A program made the position numbers and the translations under genes. This document shows positions 1 through 8,084 of a stretch of 64,000 nucleotides of DNA, in pieces (the stretch's first letter is position 1; each line of letters begins with the position of its first letter). The notes under the pieces are model-generated. The model saw only the letters and a list, made by a program, of their open reading frames with translations. It did not search any database and was not told the origin of the DNA. Source of the stretch: a candidate division FCPU426 bacterium (GTDB lineage: Bacteria; Oederibacteriota; Muellerivitia; Muellerivitales; Muellerivitaceae); contig JASHNQ010000007.1 of the NCBI GenBank assembly GCA_030041545.1, forward strand, positions 1 to 64,000. Direction: 5' to 3'.

Positions 1-18
1 ATAGGGGCTCGTTGATGA

Positions 19-130
19 CGAAGCAACCTCAGTTTAAATACATTGTTCCAGTGAATCCACCATCCAAGGCTAAAACCGCCCACGAACTGAGGTTGCTTCG
101 CCTCAAAATTCGAGGCTCGCAATGACGACT
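19..130. repeat. Intergenic inverted repeat (CGAAGCAACCTCAGTT ... AACTGAGGTTGCTTCG) followed by GCTCGCAATGACG
   Basis: 16-bp perfect inverted repeat at 19-34 and 85-100; related copies at 13801-13863 and 21124-21261. Confidence 0.75.
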
Positions 131-343
131 GAACATAACCGTTATTAAACAATCAATTTCTTTTTAAACCGAGGGATTTAAGTATATAAATCCCTTTGAA
201 AAAGGGGGGCAGGGGGGTATTAGCCGTCGTGAAACCATCCGCGAAAGGCTAACTTCCCCTTAATCCCCCTCTTTCAGAGGGGGAGGTATTTTTTAACCGC
301 CAACTTCGCAGTGGGTTTGTTAAGTGCATAGTTCCGTAAAAAT

Positions 344-1306
344 TTAAGTGTTTTTTCTTTTCTGAAGCCAATCCACATACTTTTTAATGCCTTCCTCAAT
401 CGGCAAAAATGTTTCTTGATAACCTGCTTGACGCATCTTCCCCATATCCGCTTGTGTGAAATACTGGTAACCCGCGCGGAACTTCTCCGGCGTGTCCACC
501 CACTCGATTTTTTGCTCTAGCCCAAGGGCCTTGAAAAGCGCCTTGGAAACATCCAGGAAGGTGCGGGCGCTCCCCGTGCCGCAGTTGTAGATACCCGGGG
601 GAGGGTTTTTTTCCAGGCAGAAGAGGCACAATTTGACGATGTCGTCCACGAAGATGAAGTCCCGTTTCTGCTCGCCGTCCTTGGTCCCTTCCTTGTGGGA
701 GCGGAAGAGGGTCTGCTTGCCCGTTTTTAAAATTTCGTGGAAGCCGTGGAAGATCGGCGAGGCCATTCGGCCCTTGTGGTTCTCGTCCATGCCGTAAACA
801 TTGAAGAATTTCAGGCCGTACCAGCGGGGCGGCGCGGCTTTTTGCCCCAGGGCCCAAAGGTCGAACTCGTGCTTGCTCCTGCCGTAAACGTTCAGGGGTT
901 TGTACTTGGGGATGTCCTTATGGTCGTCCGAATAGCCCTCCTCGCCCTTGCCGTAAGTGGCGCCGCTGGAGGCGTAAATGAGGGGAATCTTCTTTTCGGC
1001 GCACCACCGCCAGACGGCCTTGGTGTAGTCGGTGTTCATTTTCCACATATAGGCCTGGTCGTGGTTGCCCGTGTCGGTGCAGGCGCCCAGGTGGAGGACC
1101 GCCGTGACGGCTTGAAGACGGGGAAGTTCCGCCAATAATTTCTCGCGGTCGATGAAAGGAATCGAGTCCAGCCCCTTCACGCAGGAACGGGTATCGCGGT
1201 AATCGGGCTTGTCGGAAAGAAGGAAGTTTTTTTGCCCTTTCTCCAGGAGGGTATGGGCCAGGCGGGCGCCGATAAAGCCGTAGGCGCCGGTTAAAAGCAA
1301 AGTCAT
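344..1306 (-). CDS. hldD: ADP-L-glycero-D-manno-heptose 6-epimerase
   Basis: N-terminal GxxGFIG Rossmann motif, HLGA(C)TDT, NVYGxxKxxFD, FNVYGxxExHKGRMASPI, RDFIFVDD, YNxGTGxARTF, typical of HldD/RfaD. Confidence 0.9.
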   Translation of the reverse strand: MTLLLTGAYGFIGARLAHTLLEKGQKNFLLSDKPDYRDTRSCVKGLDSIPFIDREKLLAELPRLQAVTAVLHLGACTDTGNHDQAYMWKMNTDYTKAVWRWCAEKKIPLIYASSGATYGKGEEGYSDDHKDIPKYKPLNVYGRSKHEFDLWALGQKAAPPRWYGLKFFNVYGMDENHKGRMASPIFHGFHEILKTGKQTLFRSHKEGTKDGEQKRDFIFVDDIVKLCLFCLEKNPPPGIYNCGTGSARTFLDVSKALFKALGLEQKIEWVDTPEKFRAGYQYFTQADMGKMRQAGYQETFLPIEEGIKKYVDWLQKRKNT

Positions 1307-1316
1307 TCAGATTCCT

Positions 1317-1556
1317 TTATTTTGAGGATTTGGTATCGAACTCCACGTCGCTTTTCCCGATAGTGCCGACGCTGACATTGTCCGATTTGGATTTCCCACC
1401 CTTGGACTTTTTCCCTTTGCGCGAGCCCTTATGCCCTTTTTTCCCCTTTTTACCGCTTTCCGCGGTGTGCTTGGACCGGGCCCAGGCCGTGGAGGATGAA
1501 AAAACGGGGAAAAAAGCCATGCCAGCCACCAGGAAAGCCAAAATCCATTTTTTCAT
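1317..1556 (-). CDS. Small exported Lys/Gly/Ser-rich protein
   Basis: 79 aa, signal peptide (MKKWILAFLVAGMAFFPVFSSSTAWA) followed by KKGKKGHKGSRKGKKSKGGKSK. Confidence 0.5.
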   Translation of the reverse strand: MKKWILAFLVAGMAFFPVFSSSTAWARSKHTAESGKKGKKGHKGSRKGKKSKGGKSKSDNVSVGTIGKSDVEFDTKSSK

Positions 1557-1673
1557 CCGGGACCTCCTTGGAACGGAAAGGGCATATTATTGCACAGAGG
1601 AAGAACATTATGAATTTTGAATGAAGGTTATTTTTCAGCCGGTATTCGGCTGAAAATTTCCACCATTCATAAT

Positions 1674-2861
1674 TCAAAATTGGGGTTGGGAATGGGGCGA
1701 ACGGTCCAGGGCAAAGGGGGACAAATCCAGGGCGGGCCTTTCGCCTAGAACCAACTGGGACATGAGAAGACCCGTGATGGCCGAAAGCAGGATGCCGTGC
1801 GTGAAATGCCCCGTGGCCCAAAACAGGCCCTCCCTTCCCGGCACCCGGCCTAAGTAGGGCCAGCCGTCCATTGAGCCGGGCCGCAAGCCGGCCCAGGTAT
1901 CCTCGATGAGCTGTTGGGAAAGGCCCGGCAGCACCTTGGCCGCGCCGGATTTCAGCTTTTCCATGCCTTGGGACGTGGTGGCCTTCTCAAAACCCGCGTC
2001 TTCCAAGGTGCTTCCAACGTAGATATGGCCGTCCACGCGCGGCACCAGGTAGGTAAAGGCTTTTTGGAGGCCGGTGAAAAGGATGTGGCGAAGGGTTCCT
2101 GGCGCCGCCCGGTACATGACCACCTGTCCCCGGAAGGGTTTAGCCGCCAGACGCAGGCCCAGCTTTTCCGCCAAAGAGCCGGACCAGGCCCCGGCCGCCA
2201 CCACCACCGCGTCCCCTTCCCGAAGGCCCCGGGGGGTCCGCACCCCCGTCACTTGGCGTCCCTTGAGGACGAAATCCTCCACAGGTTCCAACTCCCCCAG
2301 CTCCGCTTGACCTTTTTGAAGCACTTGGAGTAGGGCCCGGGTCAGGCGGGGCGGGCGCACCTGCCGGGTTTCCTTGAGATAAAAGGCCGACCGGATGCGG
2401 GACGAAAGTCCCGGCTCCTTTTGGACGGTTTGGGAAGGGGTCAGCCATTCCCCGGAGTGACCGAAGGTCTTTAGGTTACCTTCCATGCGGCGGATGGCGG
2501 TTTCCTCCTCCTCGGTGAAGGCCAGGTCCAGGCTTCCCGAACCCAGCAGTTGGGGGTCCACGCCGCTTTCCTTCTTGAGCCGCGCGGTCCATTCGGGAAA
2601 TAATTCGTAGGATTTCTTGCAGAGGCTGAAAAAGGCGCCGCCCACTCCCGAGGCGCCGCGAAGGTCCAGGTAACCGGCGCCGGCCCAGGAGGCTTCGCGC
2701 GCGAAGGGGCCTTGGTCCAGCACCACGGGCGTTAAGCCCCGGCGCAGGCAGTGCTCGGCGATGGAAAGTCCGATCACGCCCCCCCCCACGATGATGACGC
2801 GATGAGCCAAGGGTATTCCTTGAACAACCGTATTGAAGAAAGCAGTCATTATAACCACCAT
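1674..2861 (-). CDS. FAD-dependent glycine oxidase-like (ThiO/DAO family) oxidoreductase
   Basis: VIIVGGGVIGLSIAEHCLRRG dinucleotide-binding motif; C-terminal TWAGLRPGSMDGWPYLGRVPGREGLFWATGHFTHGILLS, typical of the ThiO/DadA superfamily. Confidence 0.75.
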   Translation of the reverse strand: MVVIMTAFFNTVVQGIPLAHRVIIVGGGVIGLSIAEHCLRRGLTPVVLDQGPFAREASWAGAGYLDLRGASGVGGAFFSLCKKSYELFPEWTARLKKESGVDPQLLGSGSLDLAFTEEEETAIRRMEGNLKTFGHSGEWLTPSQTVQKEPGLSSRIRSAFYLKETRQVRPPRLTRALLQVLQKGQAELGELEPVEDFVLKGRQVTGVRTPRGLREGDAVVVAAGAWSGSLAEKLGLRLAAKPFRGQVVMYRAAPGTLRHILFTGLQKAFTYLVPRVDGHIYVGSTLEDAGFEKATTSQGMEKLKSGAAKVLPGLSQQLIEDTWAGLRPGSMDGWPYLGRVPGREGLFWATGHFTHGILLSAITGLLMSQLVLGERPALDLSPFALDRSPHSQPQF

Positions 2862-2891
2862 CCCTTAGGGAAGCCCTCCCCAAGGGACGAC

Positions 2892-2926
2892 AAAATAAAA
2901 AAGCCTTCCCCCGGGCGGAGGAAGGC
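2892..2926 (-). terminator. Rho-independent terminator (minus strand)
   Basis: GCCTTC...GAAGGC stem followed on the minus strand by a T-rich tract, just downstream of the 2953-3663 gene. Confidence 0.65.
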
Positions 2927-2952
2927 TTGGAACGGCTAACGAAGGAGATGGC

Positions 2953-3663
2953 TTAAGGGTTCGTCCCGGTACCGGCATTGGCAGGGGTGATCGATCCGGC
3001 TACGGGGGTCGTAGCGGTGGCGGGAGCGGCGGAAGCGTCCGAGGCGGCAGGCGCCGTGGAGGCGTCGGTGGAAGCGGCCGGTGCGGCGGAACCCGCTGGA
3101 GGCTGCAGGAAGGCGTAGGGCCTCACCAGCAGGGCCTCCCATTTTTTGCCCGTGCGGTTCACCATGACGGCGAACAGGTGCAGCTTCATGGGGTCGGCGT
3201 CGGTGCCATCGGGCTTTTTCATGCCCGTCACCGTGGAGGTGCAGTCCACCAGGGCGATGTTGGGCATGGGATAGAATCGGATGTTGAAATCATCGAAGGC
3301 CTGCTGGGTTCCCTTGAGGGGGCCGGACAGGTCGGCTTCGGCCACTTTTTCCACTCCCCTCCGGCCTTTGCCTTCCATGCCCATAGGGTTGATGACGGAG
3401 GAATCGGGTGTGAAGTGGGAGGCCACGGCCTTGGCGTCGCCCGCGGCCCAGGCCTCGGAGACTTCCTCAAAGGCCTTTTTGATGCCGTCCTCGTCGCCCT
3501 TGGGGGCCTTGGCCTTCGGAGAGGCCGGCGCCGCGGCAGCGGATTGGTCCGCCGGCGCCGCGGCTTGGTCTGCGGCATTCGCCGGCGCGGCCGTCTGGTC
3601 TTGGGCCATTAAGGGCGTGGCGAACAAAAACACCATTCCAACAACAGAGGAAAGTTTCTTCAT
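2953..3663 (-). CDS. Exported SnoaL/DUF4440-like (NTF2-fold) protein with Ala/Pro-rich linkers
   Basis: Signal peptide MKKLSSVVGMVFLFATPLMA; central KAFEEVSEAWAAGDAKAVASHFTPDSSVINPMG ... resembles NTF2-like domains; low-complexity A/P/D flanks. Confidence 0.55.
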   Translation of the reverse strand: MKKLSSVVGMVFLFATPLMAQDQTAAPANAADQAAAPADQSAAAAPASPKAKAPKGDEDGIKKAFEEVSEAWAAGDAKAVASHFTPDSSVINPMGMEGKGRRGVEKVAEADLSGPLKGTQQAFDDFNIRFYPMPNIALVDCTSTVTGMKKPDGTDADPMKLHLFAVMVNRTGKKWEALLVRPYAFLQPPAGSAAPAASTDASTAPAASDASAAPATATTPVAGSITPANAGTGTNP

Positions 3664-3939
3664 AAAATTTTCTCCCTTTCGTGATTTCCGGAGCCGTTTA
3701 TGGAGCGAAGTTCCAAAACCCAAGGGCGCCGGAGAAAGACATTATGCCGGTCTTCCTTCGAGTTTTAAGGAAGCTGGAACGGCACCGATTTAATCCAAAA
3801 TTCTCTTATGAGAATCGGCACATTATCCATTCCCCCTCCCGCGGGGTCAACGCCGCTAATCCAACCAACGGGCTTGCTCCTTTTGGCGGGACGTTGTAGT
3901 GTTTTCATTCCAGTTCATGGATTACCTTGGAGGAATCCC

Positions 3940-5841
3940 ATGCGTAAATCTTTAACCCTGCTTTTTCTTTTCCTGTTTTTCCCTTCGGTTCCACCGGCCC
4001 CAGGGGCTTCCTCCGATTTCTTTACGGTTTTTTGGAAGGACGGCAAGGCTTGGTTCCGTTCCCCCTTCCACCGCCCCTTCCTCTCCATGGGCGTCAACGC
4101 CATCGGCGACCAGTCCTACCGCGCGCCCAACGACGATTACTACAACCCGGTGAAGAACCAGTACGACGGAAACAAGAAAGCCTGGATGAAGGGCGTCTTC
4201 ATCCGCCTCAAGAAGTGGCATTTCAACACTATCGGCAGTTGGTCGGACGGGGACCTGACGACCCAAAAATACCCCTACACGCCCATGCTGTATATCGCCC
4301 GGGGGAGCCAATGGGATGACGTGCTTCTTTCAGTCTTCACGGACGATTTTGAGGCGCGCGTGAGGGAAAACGCCCGCCAGGCGGCGAAAACCAAGGACGA
4401 TCCCTACCTGGTCGGCTACTTCCTGGACAACGAACTGCCCTGGTGGGGGGACCACGGGTGGAACGCGCCGGGCCAGAAAACCCTGCTGGAAAAATACGCC
4501 CTGATCGGCGTGGACAATCCGAACAAGGCCGCCCTGGAGAAATTCTTCGAGGACCGGTACAACAACGACATCGACGACTTCAATAAGGCCTGGGGCCAAA
4601 ACCTGAAATCCTTCGAGGAGATGGAGGGACCCGTGACCCTGGCGGTGCGCACCCGCAAGCAGAAAGCCGAGGCGGAGGCCTGGGCGGGCGTGGTGGCGGA
4701 GCGTTATTTCGCCGTGACTACCCAGGCCCTCCGCGCCGTGGACCCCAACCATCTCATCCTGGGCGCGCGCTTCGCGGGGGAGACCCCCTGGGACGTGGTG
4801 TCGGCCTGCGGCCGCTATTGCGACGTGGTGTCGGTGAACCATTACGCGAAATCCGGCGACATCGACCAGAGTTTCCTCGACAACGTCTACGCCAAGACCC
4901 AGAAACCCGTGCTCATCACTGAATATTCCTTCAGCGCCATGGAAAACCAGAGCGGCGATCCCAACACCCACGGAGCCGACGTCGCGGTTCCCACCCAAAA
5001 GGACCGCGTGGAGCATTTTAACCGCTACACCCACGAGGCCCTAAGCCTGCCCTATATTGTGGGGCTGCACTGGTTCGAGTGGGCGGACGAGTCCCCCCAG
5101 GGGCGGTTTGACGGAGAGGACTGCGACTACGGCTTGGTGGACATCCACGACCACGAGTACAGGCTTCTCGCCCAAGCCCAGGCTAAGATGAACCTCATCG
5201 CGGCTTCCCTGCACGAAAAATCGCAGGTTCCCCTGCCCCAAAGTTTCAAGGAACAGGGGGGGCCGGACTACCGCCGGGCCGAGCCCGGAGCGGTGGTGCC
5301 GCCCCAAAGGGCCTACCTACGGGTCGACAAGACCGCCCATGTGGACACCTGGGGCGACGGCGCGGAGGGGGGCAAGGCCGTGGCCGACACCACCACGGGC
5401 GCCATCGTATTGGACTTCCAAACGGGCACGGGCTGGGGCTGTGGGGCCTCGGTACCCTCCAACGTCCCGCCCCTGGTGGCGCCGGGCGTGGTGGATTTGC
5501 GCGGTTACAACTATTTCGACTTCAAGGCCTACGTGCCCAAGGATGTCACCTTCACGGTTTATATGGACGATTCAGGGGCCGCCGAGCCGGGCATGGCCCG
5601 ATACGACGGCGTCAACGGTGCGGACGGCGAATCCTACGCTTTCCCCCCTTTTGAGGGCACGGGAAAGTGGGAAGACTACCGCGTGGACCTGTCGGAACTG
5701 GAGCGCCGCAAGGAATGGGGCAACCAGCATGGGAACAATATCCTGGACCTGCAGGCCCTGGCCGGCGTGGAGTTTTATATCCCCGGCAACCAGGGCGCGG
5801 GGCGCATGTTGGTGAAGGACCTGGAGTTTAGGGTACGTTGA
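3940..5841 (+). CDS. Secreted GH-A clan glycoside hydrolase (agarase/beta-galactosidase-like) with C-terminal CBM-like region
   Basis: Signal peptide MRKSLTLLFLFLFFPSVPPAPGA; FLSMGVNAIG; GYFLDNELPWW (acid/base-type NE); KPVLITEYSFSA (nucleophile-type TE); WFEWADE; RBS at 3929-3934. Confidence 0.65.
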   Translation: MRKSLTLLFLFLFFPSVPPAPGASSDFFTVFWKDGKAWFRSPFHRPFLSMGVNAIGDQSYRAPNDDYYNPVKNQYDGNKKAWMKGVFIRLKKWHFNTIGSWSDGDLTTQKYPYTPMLYIARGSQWDDVLLSVFTDDFEARVRENARQAAKTKDDPYLVGYFLDNELPWWGDHGWNAPGQKTLLEKYALIGVDNPNKAALEKFFEDRYNNDIDDFNKAWGQNLKSFEEMEGPVTLAVRTRKQKAEAEAWAGVVAERYFAVTTQALRAVDPNHLILGARFAGETPWDVVSACGRYCDVVSVNHYAKSGDIDQSFLDNVYAKTQKPVLITEYSFSAMENQSGDPNTHGADVAVPTQKDRVEHFNRYTHEALSLPYIVGLHWFEWADESPQGRFDGEDCDYGLVDIHDHEYRLLAQAQAKMNLIAASLHEKSQVPLPQSFKEQGGPDYRRAEPGAVVPPQRAYLRVDKTAHVDTWGDGAEGGKAVADTTTGAIVLDFQTGTGWGCGASVPSNVPPLVAPGVVDLRGYNYFDFKAYVPKDVTFTVYMDDSGAAEPGMARYDGVNGADGESYAFPPFEGTGKWEDYRVDLSELERRKEWGNQHGNNILDLQALAGVEFYIPGNQGAGRMLVKDLEFRVR

Positions 5842-5852
5842 CAAGCTCCCGA

Positions 5853-5877
5853 ACTTGATATCATAATGATATCAAGT
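5853..5877. promoter_or_regulatory. Perfect palindrome upstream of a TA operon (candidate operator)
   Basis: ACTTGATATCA-TAA-TGATATCAAGT, 11-bp arms, ~23 bp before the antitoxin start. Confidence 0.6.
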
Positions 5878-5899
5878 GATTGAATTCGGGGAGGCCCCT

Positions 5900-6127
5900 A
5901 TGGCTCAATTTCTAGTTCGGGATTTAGACAAGAAATTAATGAATCGGCTTAAGAAACGCGCCGAGGCGGATGGAAAATCCCTCCAGGCGGAGGTCAAAGC
6001 CATTTTAGAGGAAGCCGCAAAAGTGTATCCGGAAGATTTCTTGGAATGGGCCCGTAGTTTCCGGGGCAAATTGAGTCCCCAGACCTCGGATAGCGCGGAA
6101 TTAATACGGGAAGACCGCGACCGTTGA
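5900..6127 (+). CDS. FitA-like ribbon-helix-helix antitoxin
   Basis: MAQFLVRDLDKKLMNRLKKRAEADGKSLQAEVKAILEEA, typical Arc/FitA family; overlaps the PIN gene by 4 nt. Confidence 0.8.
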   Translation: MAQFLVRDLDKKLMNRLKKRAEADGKSLQAEVKAILEEAAKVYPEDFLEWARSFRGKLSPQTSDSAELIREDRDR

Positions 6128-6549
6128 GCACCTTGGTGATGGATGCAAGCGTCGCCATGAAGGTTTTCATGAGGGAACCCCTGGCGGAGGCAGCTGAGGC
6201 CGCTTTTTTGCCGCCCCATCACCTTCATGCGCCGGATTTTTTCATTTTGGAAATCCATAACGCCCTTCTCAAAAAGGAGCGCCGCAAGGAAATGACAGCT
6301 TCACAGGCGGAGGAAGCCCGGTCATCCCTTCAAGGTTTACCCGTCCAATATCATCCTTTCGATTTCCTGCTTAAAGCGGCCTATCTTGCCGCCCGTGAGG
6401 CGGGATGCAGCCTGTATGACGGCCTTTATCTCGAACTGGCCCTGCGCTTGGATTGCCAAGTGGTGACCGCCGACCGGCGGCTTTACAACAACCTATCCAA
6501 CAGCCCGTTTTCCAAGCACATCCTTTGGGTGGAAGATTTATCTGCGTGA
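6124..6549 (+). CDS. PIN-domain toxin (VapC family)
   Basis: VMDASVAMKVFMREPL; LEIHNALL; YDGLYLELALRLDCQVVTADRRLYNNL; TTG start overlapping the antitoxin stop. Confidence 0.85.
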   Translation: MSTLVMDASVAMKVFMREPLAEAAEAAFLPPHHLHAPDFFILEIHNALLKKERRKEMTASQAEEARSSLQGLPVQYHPFDFLLKAAYLAAREAGCSLYDGLYLELALRLDCQVVTADRRLYNNLSNSPFSKHILWVEDLSA

Positions 6550-6737
6550 TGGTCATGACGCTGTTGAAGCGGAAGGGAAATGTCCTTTGGGTGGAAGGGC
6601 TGGATGTCTGGGAGGGAACGCCGGTGCTGGATGTCAAACCCTATACCAAGCGGGAAATCCAAGGCTACCGCCTTCCCGCCTGGGTGAAGAGACTGGACGC
6701 TCTGGAAACCGATTCCCTCCGTAAATACGGAACTTGA
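6549..6737 (+). pseudogene. C-terminal fragment of a TrmO/TsaA-like (UPF0066) methyltransferase
   Basis: VMTLLKRKGNVLWVEGLDVWEGTPVLDVKPYTKRE matches the C-terminal core of TrmO-type proteins (xLLxxxGNxLxVxGLDxxDGTPVLDIKPY); the N-terminal two thirds are absent. Confidence 0.6.
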
Positions 6738-6747
6738 AACGCAAATG

Positions 6748-6840
6748 GAACCACAAAGGGCACCAAGAAAGACTGAGATTTTTGAGACTCAAAATTCCTC
6801 TCCCTTTTTTGTTGTAGTGCCCTTTGTGCCTTGGTGGTTC
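6748..6840. repeat. Imperfect inverted repeat (GAACCACAAAGGGCACCAAG ... GTGCCCTTTGTGCCTTGGTGGTTC)
   Basis: Complementary arms between the TrmO fragment and the convergent ParB-like gene. Confidence 0.55.
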
Positions 6841-6851
6841 AAAAAGTCTGG

Positions 6852-7796
6852 TTATTCGGGGATGAAGGTCTCCTCCACCCTCCACACGACCTTGACGGCC
6901 TTCTTGCGCGGCTTCAAGCGCAGTTCCACGGTAAGGTCGTCGTCGAAGAAATCCTTGATCAAGACTGGCCGGGGGCTTTGCAGCAGGTAAGCGCGGGGCT
7001 GGGCCATGATCTGTTCGGGGAAATCCAACTCCACTTTCACGGCTTTTTGGACGACCATGGGGACGTGGGTGACGCCTTCCCCGCGAAGGGCCGCCACCCG
7101 GTGGAAGCCATTGGCCAGGACCACCCGGTTTCCGGCCATATAGGCGTTCAAGGGGGCGGCGCCGAAGCCGACAAAGAGGGTCATGGTCTCGACCGGCTGG
7201 CCCGAGGGGGAAACCGCTAGGTCAGCCTCGGATAACGGCTTGGATACCCCGCCCAGGAAGCGGAGGTCGGGGCTGCGGCTGCAGAAGGTCACCTGGTTGG
7301 GACCGGATTGGAGCGTCTTGACTTCCGCCGTTTCGGTGGCGGGCGCGAGGCAAAACTCCAGCAGGTCCTCGACCTTTTTGCCGGGAATCCGCTTGCGCAG
7401 ATCGTCCACGTAGTCCAGGTGGACCTCCCGCTGGGGCGCGATCAGCTTGTCGATTTCCACGACCTTGAAAACCGCGGGCACCGCCGAAAAGGTCTCGCGG
7501 AATAAATGGCCTTGCCGCAGTTCCTCCAGTCGGGGAAGGACCGAGGCCGGGGGGTCGGCGAGGGAAATGCCGTCGGCTAGCCCGGCTTCGGATTGGGAGA
7601 GGTCGGCCATTTTCTCGGAGGCGATGCGCCAGGCGCGGGTGATGGCCGTCAGGTTGGCGGCATCCTCGGGGACGCAGATTTGGCGGACCATGGCCTTGAG
7701 CGCATTGAGGGACATGGTGCTCATCAAGAACCGGTAACGCAAAAAATCCTGGCTGGGCGCTGTCAAGGGACGCTCCTTAAGTTTTTCCTGTATCAT
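6852..7796 (-). CDS. ParB/Srx-fold-like protein of unknown function
   Basis: VVEIDKLIAPQREVHLDYVDDLRKR ... NRVVLANGFHRVAALRGEGVTHVPMVVQ resembles a ParB nuclease-fold GxHRxxA motif; rest unassigned. Confidence 0.5.
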   Translation of the reverse strand: MIQEKLKERPLTAPSQDFLRYRFLMSTMSLNALKAMVRQICVPEDAANLTAITRAWRIASEKMADLSQSEAGLADGISLADPPASVLPRLEELRQGHLFRETFSAVPAVFKVVEIDKLIAPQREVHLDYVDDLRKRIPGKKVEDLLEFCLAPATETAEVKTLQSGPNQVTFCSRSPDLRFLGGVSKPLSEADLAVSPSGQPVETMTLFVGFGAAPLNAYMAGNRVVLANGFHRVAALRGEGVTHVPMVVQKAVKVELDFPEQIMAQPRAYLLQSPRPVLIKDFFDDDLTVELRLKPRKKAVKVVWRVEETFIPE

Positions 7797-7846
7797 TCTA
7801 GCAGGCCACTGAAAAACGAAAATAATCACTTTTGATGCAGCTTGCT

Positions 7847-7875
7847 ATACCCAAATTCCTGTGGAATTTGGGTAT
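7847..7875. promoter_or_regulatory. Perfect hairpin/palindrome between divergent genes
   Basis: ATACCCAAATTCC-TGT-GGAATTTGGGTAT, 13-bp perfect arms. Confidence 0.55.
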
Positions 7876-8027
7876 CTTGAAACGTTCGAGCCGGGAAATT
7901 TACCTTTGGAATAATCCCCTAGAAACCGGGTGTCGGAGAAAGGGCCGGAACCGGGGAAAAGGATGGTGTTGGAAAAAAATATCCTTCGGCATGCCCCAAG
8001 AAACCTGGAAGTTGGTATTCTTTAAGA

Positions 8028-8058
8028 GGCTTGGGAGGCTCCCTCCCGAGCCTTTTTT
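8028..8058 (+). terminator. Terminator-like hairpin plus T6 immediately upstream of the autotransporter gene
   Basis: GGCTTGGGAG-GCTCC-CTCCCGAGCC-TTTTTT, 27 nt before the ATG at 8085. Confidence 0.6.
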
Positions 8059-8084
8059 GCCGGATACAATTTCCAGGATATTCA

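Noticed and set aside
185-295. Possible non-coding RNA in the AT-rich segment before hldD (AAAAAGGGGGGCAGGGGGGT ... AATCCCCCTCTTTCAGAGGGGGAGG)
   Set aside because: Looks like another common G/C-run intergenic repeat; no evidence for a defined RNA beyond self-complementarity.
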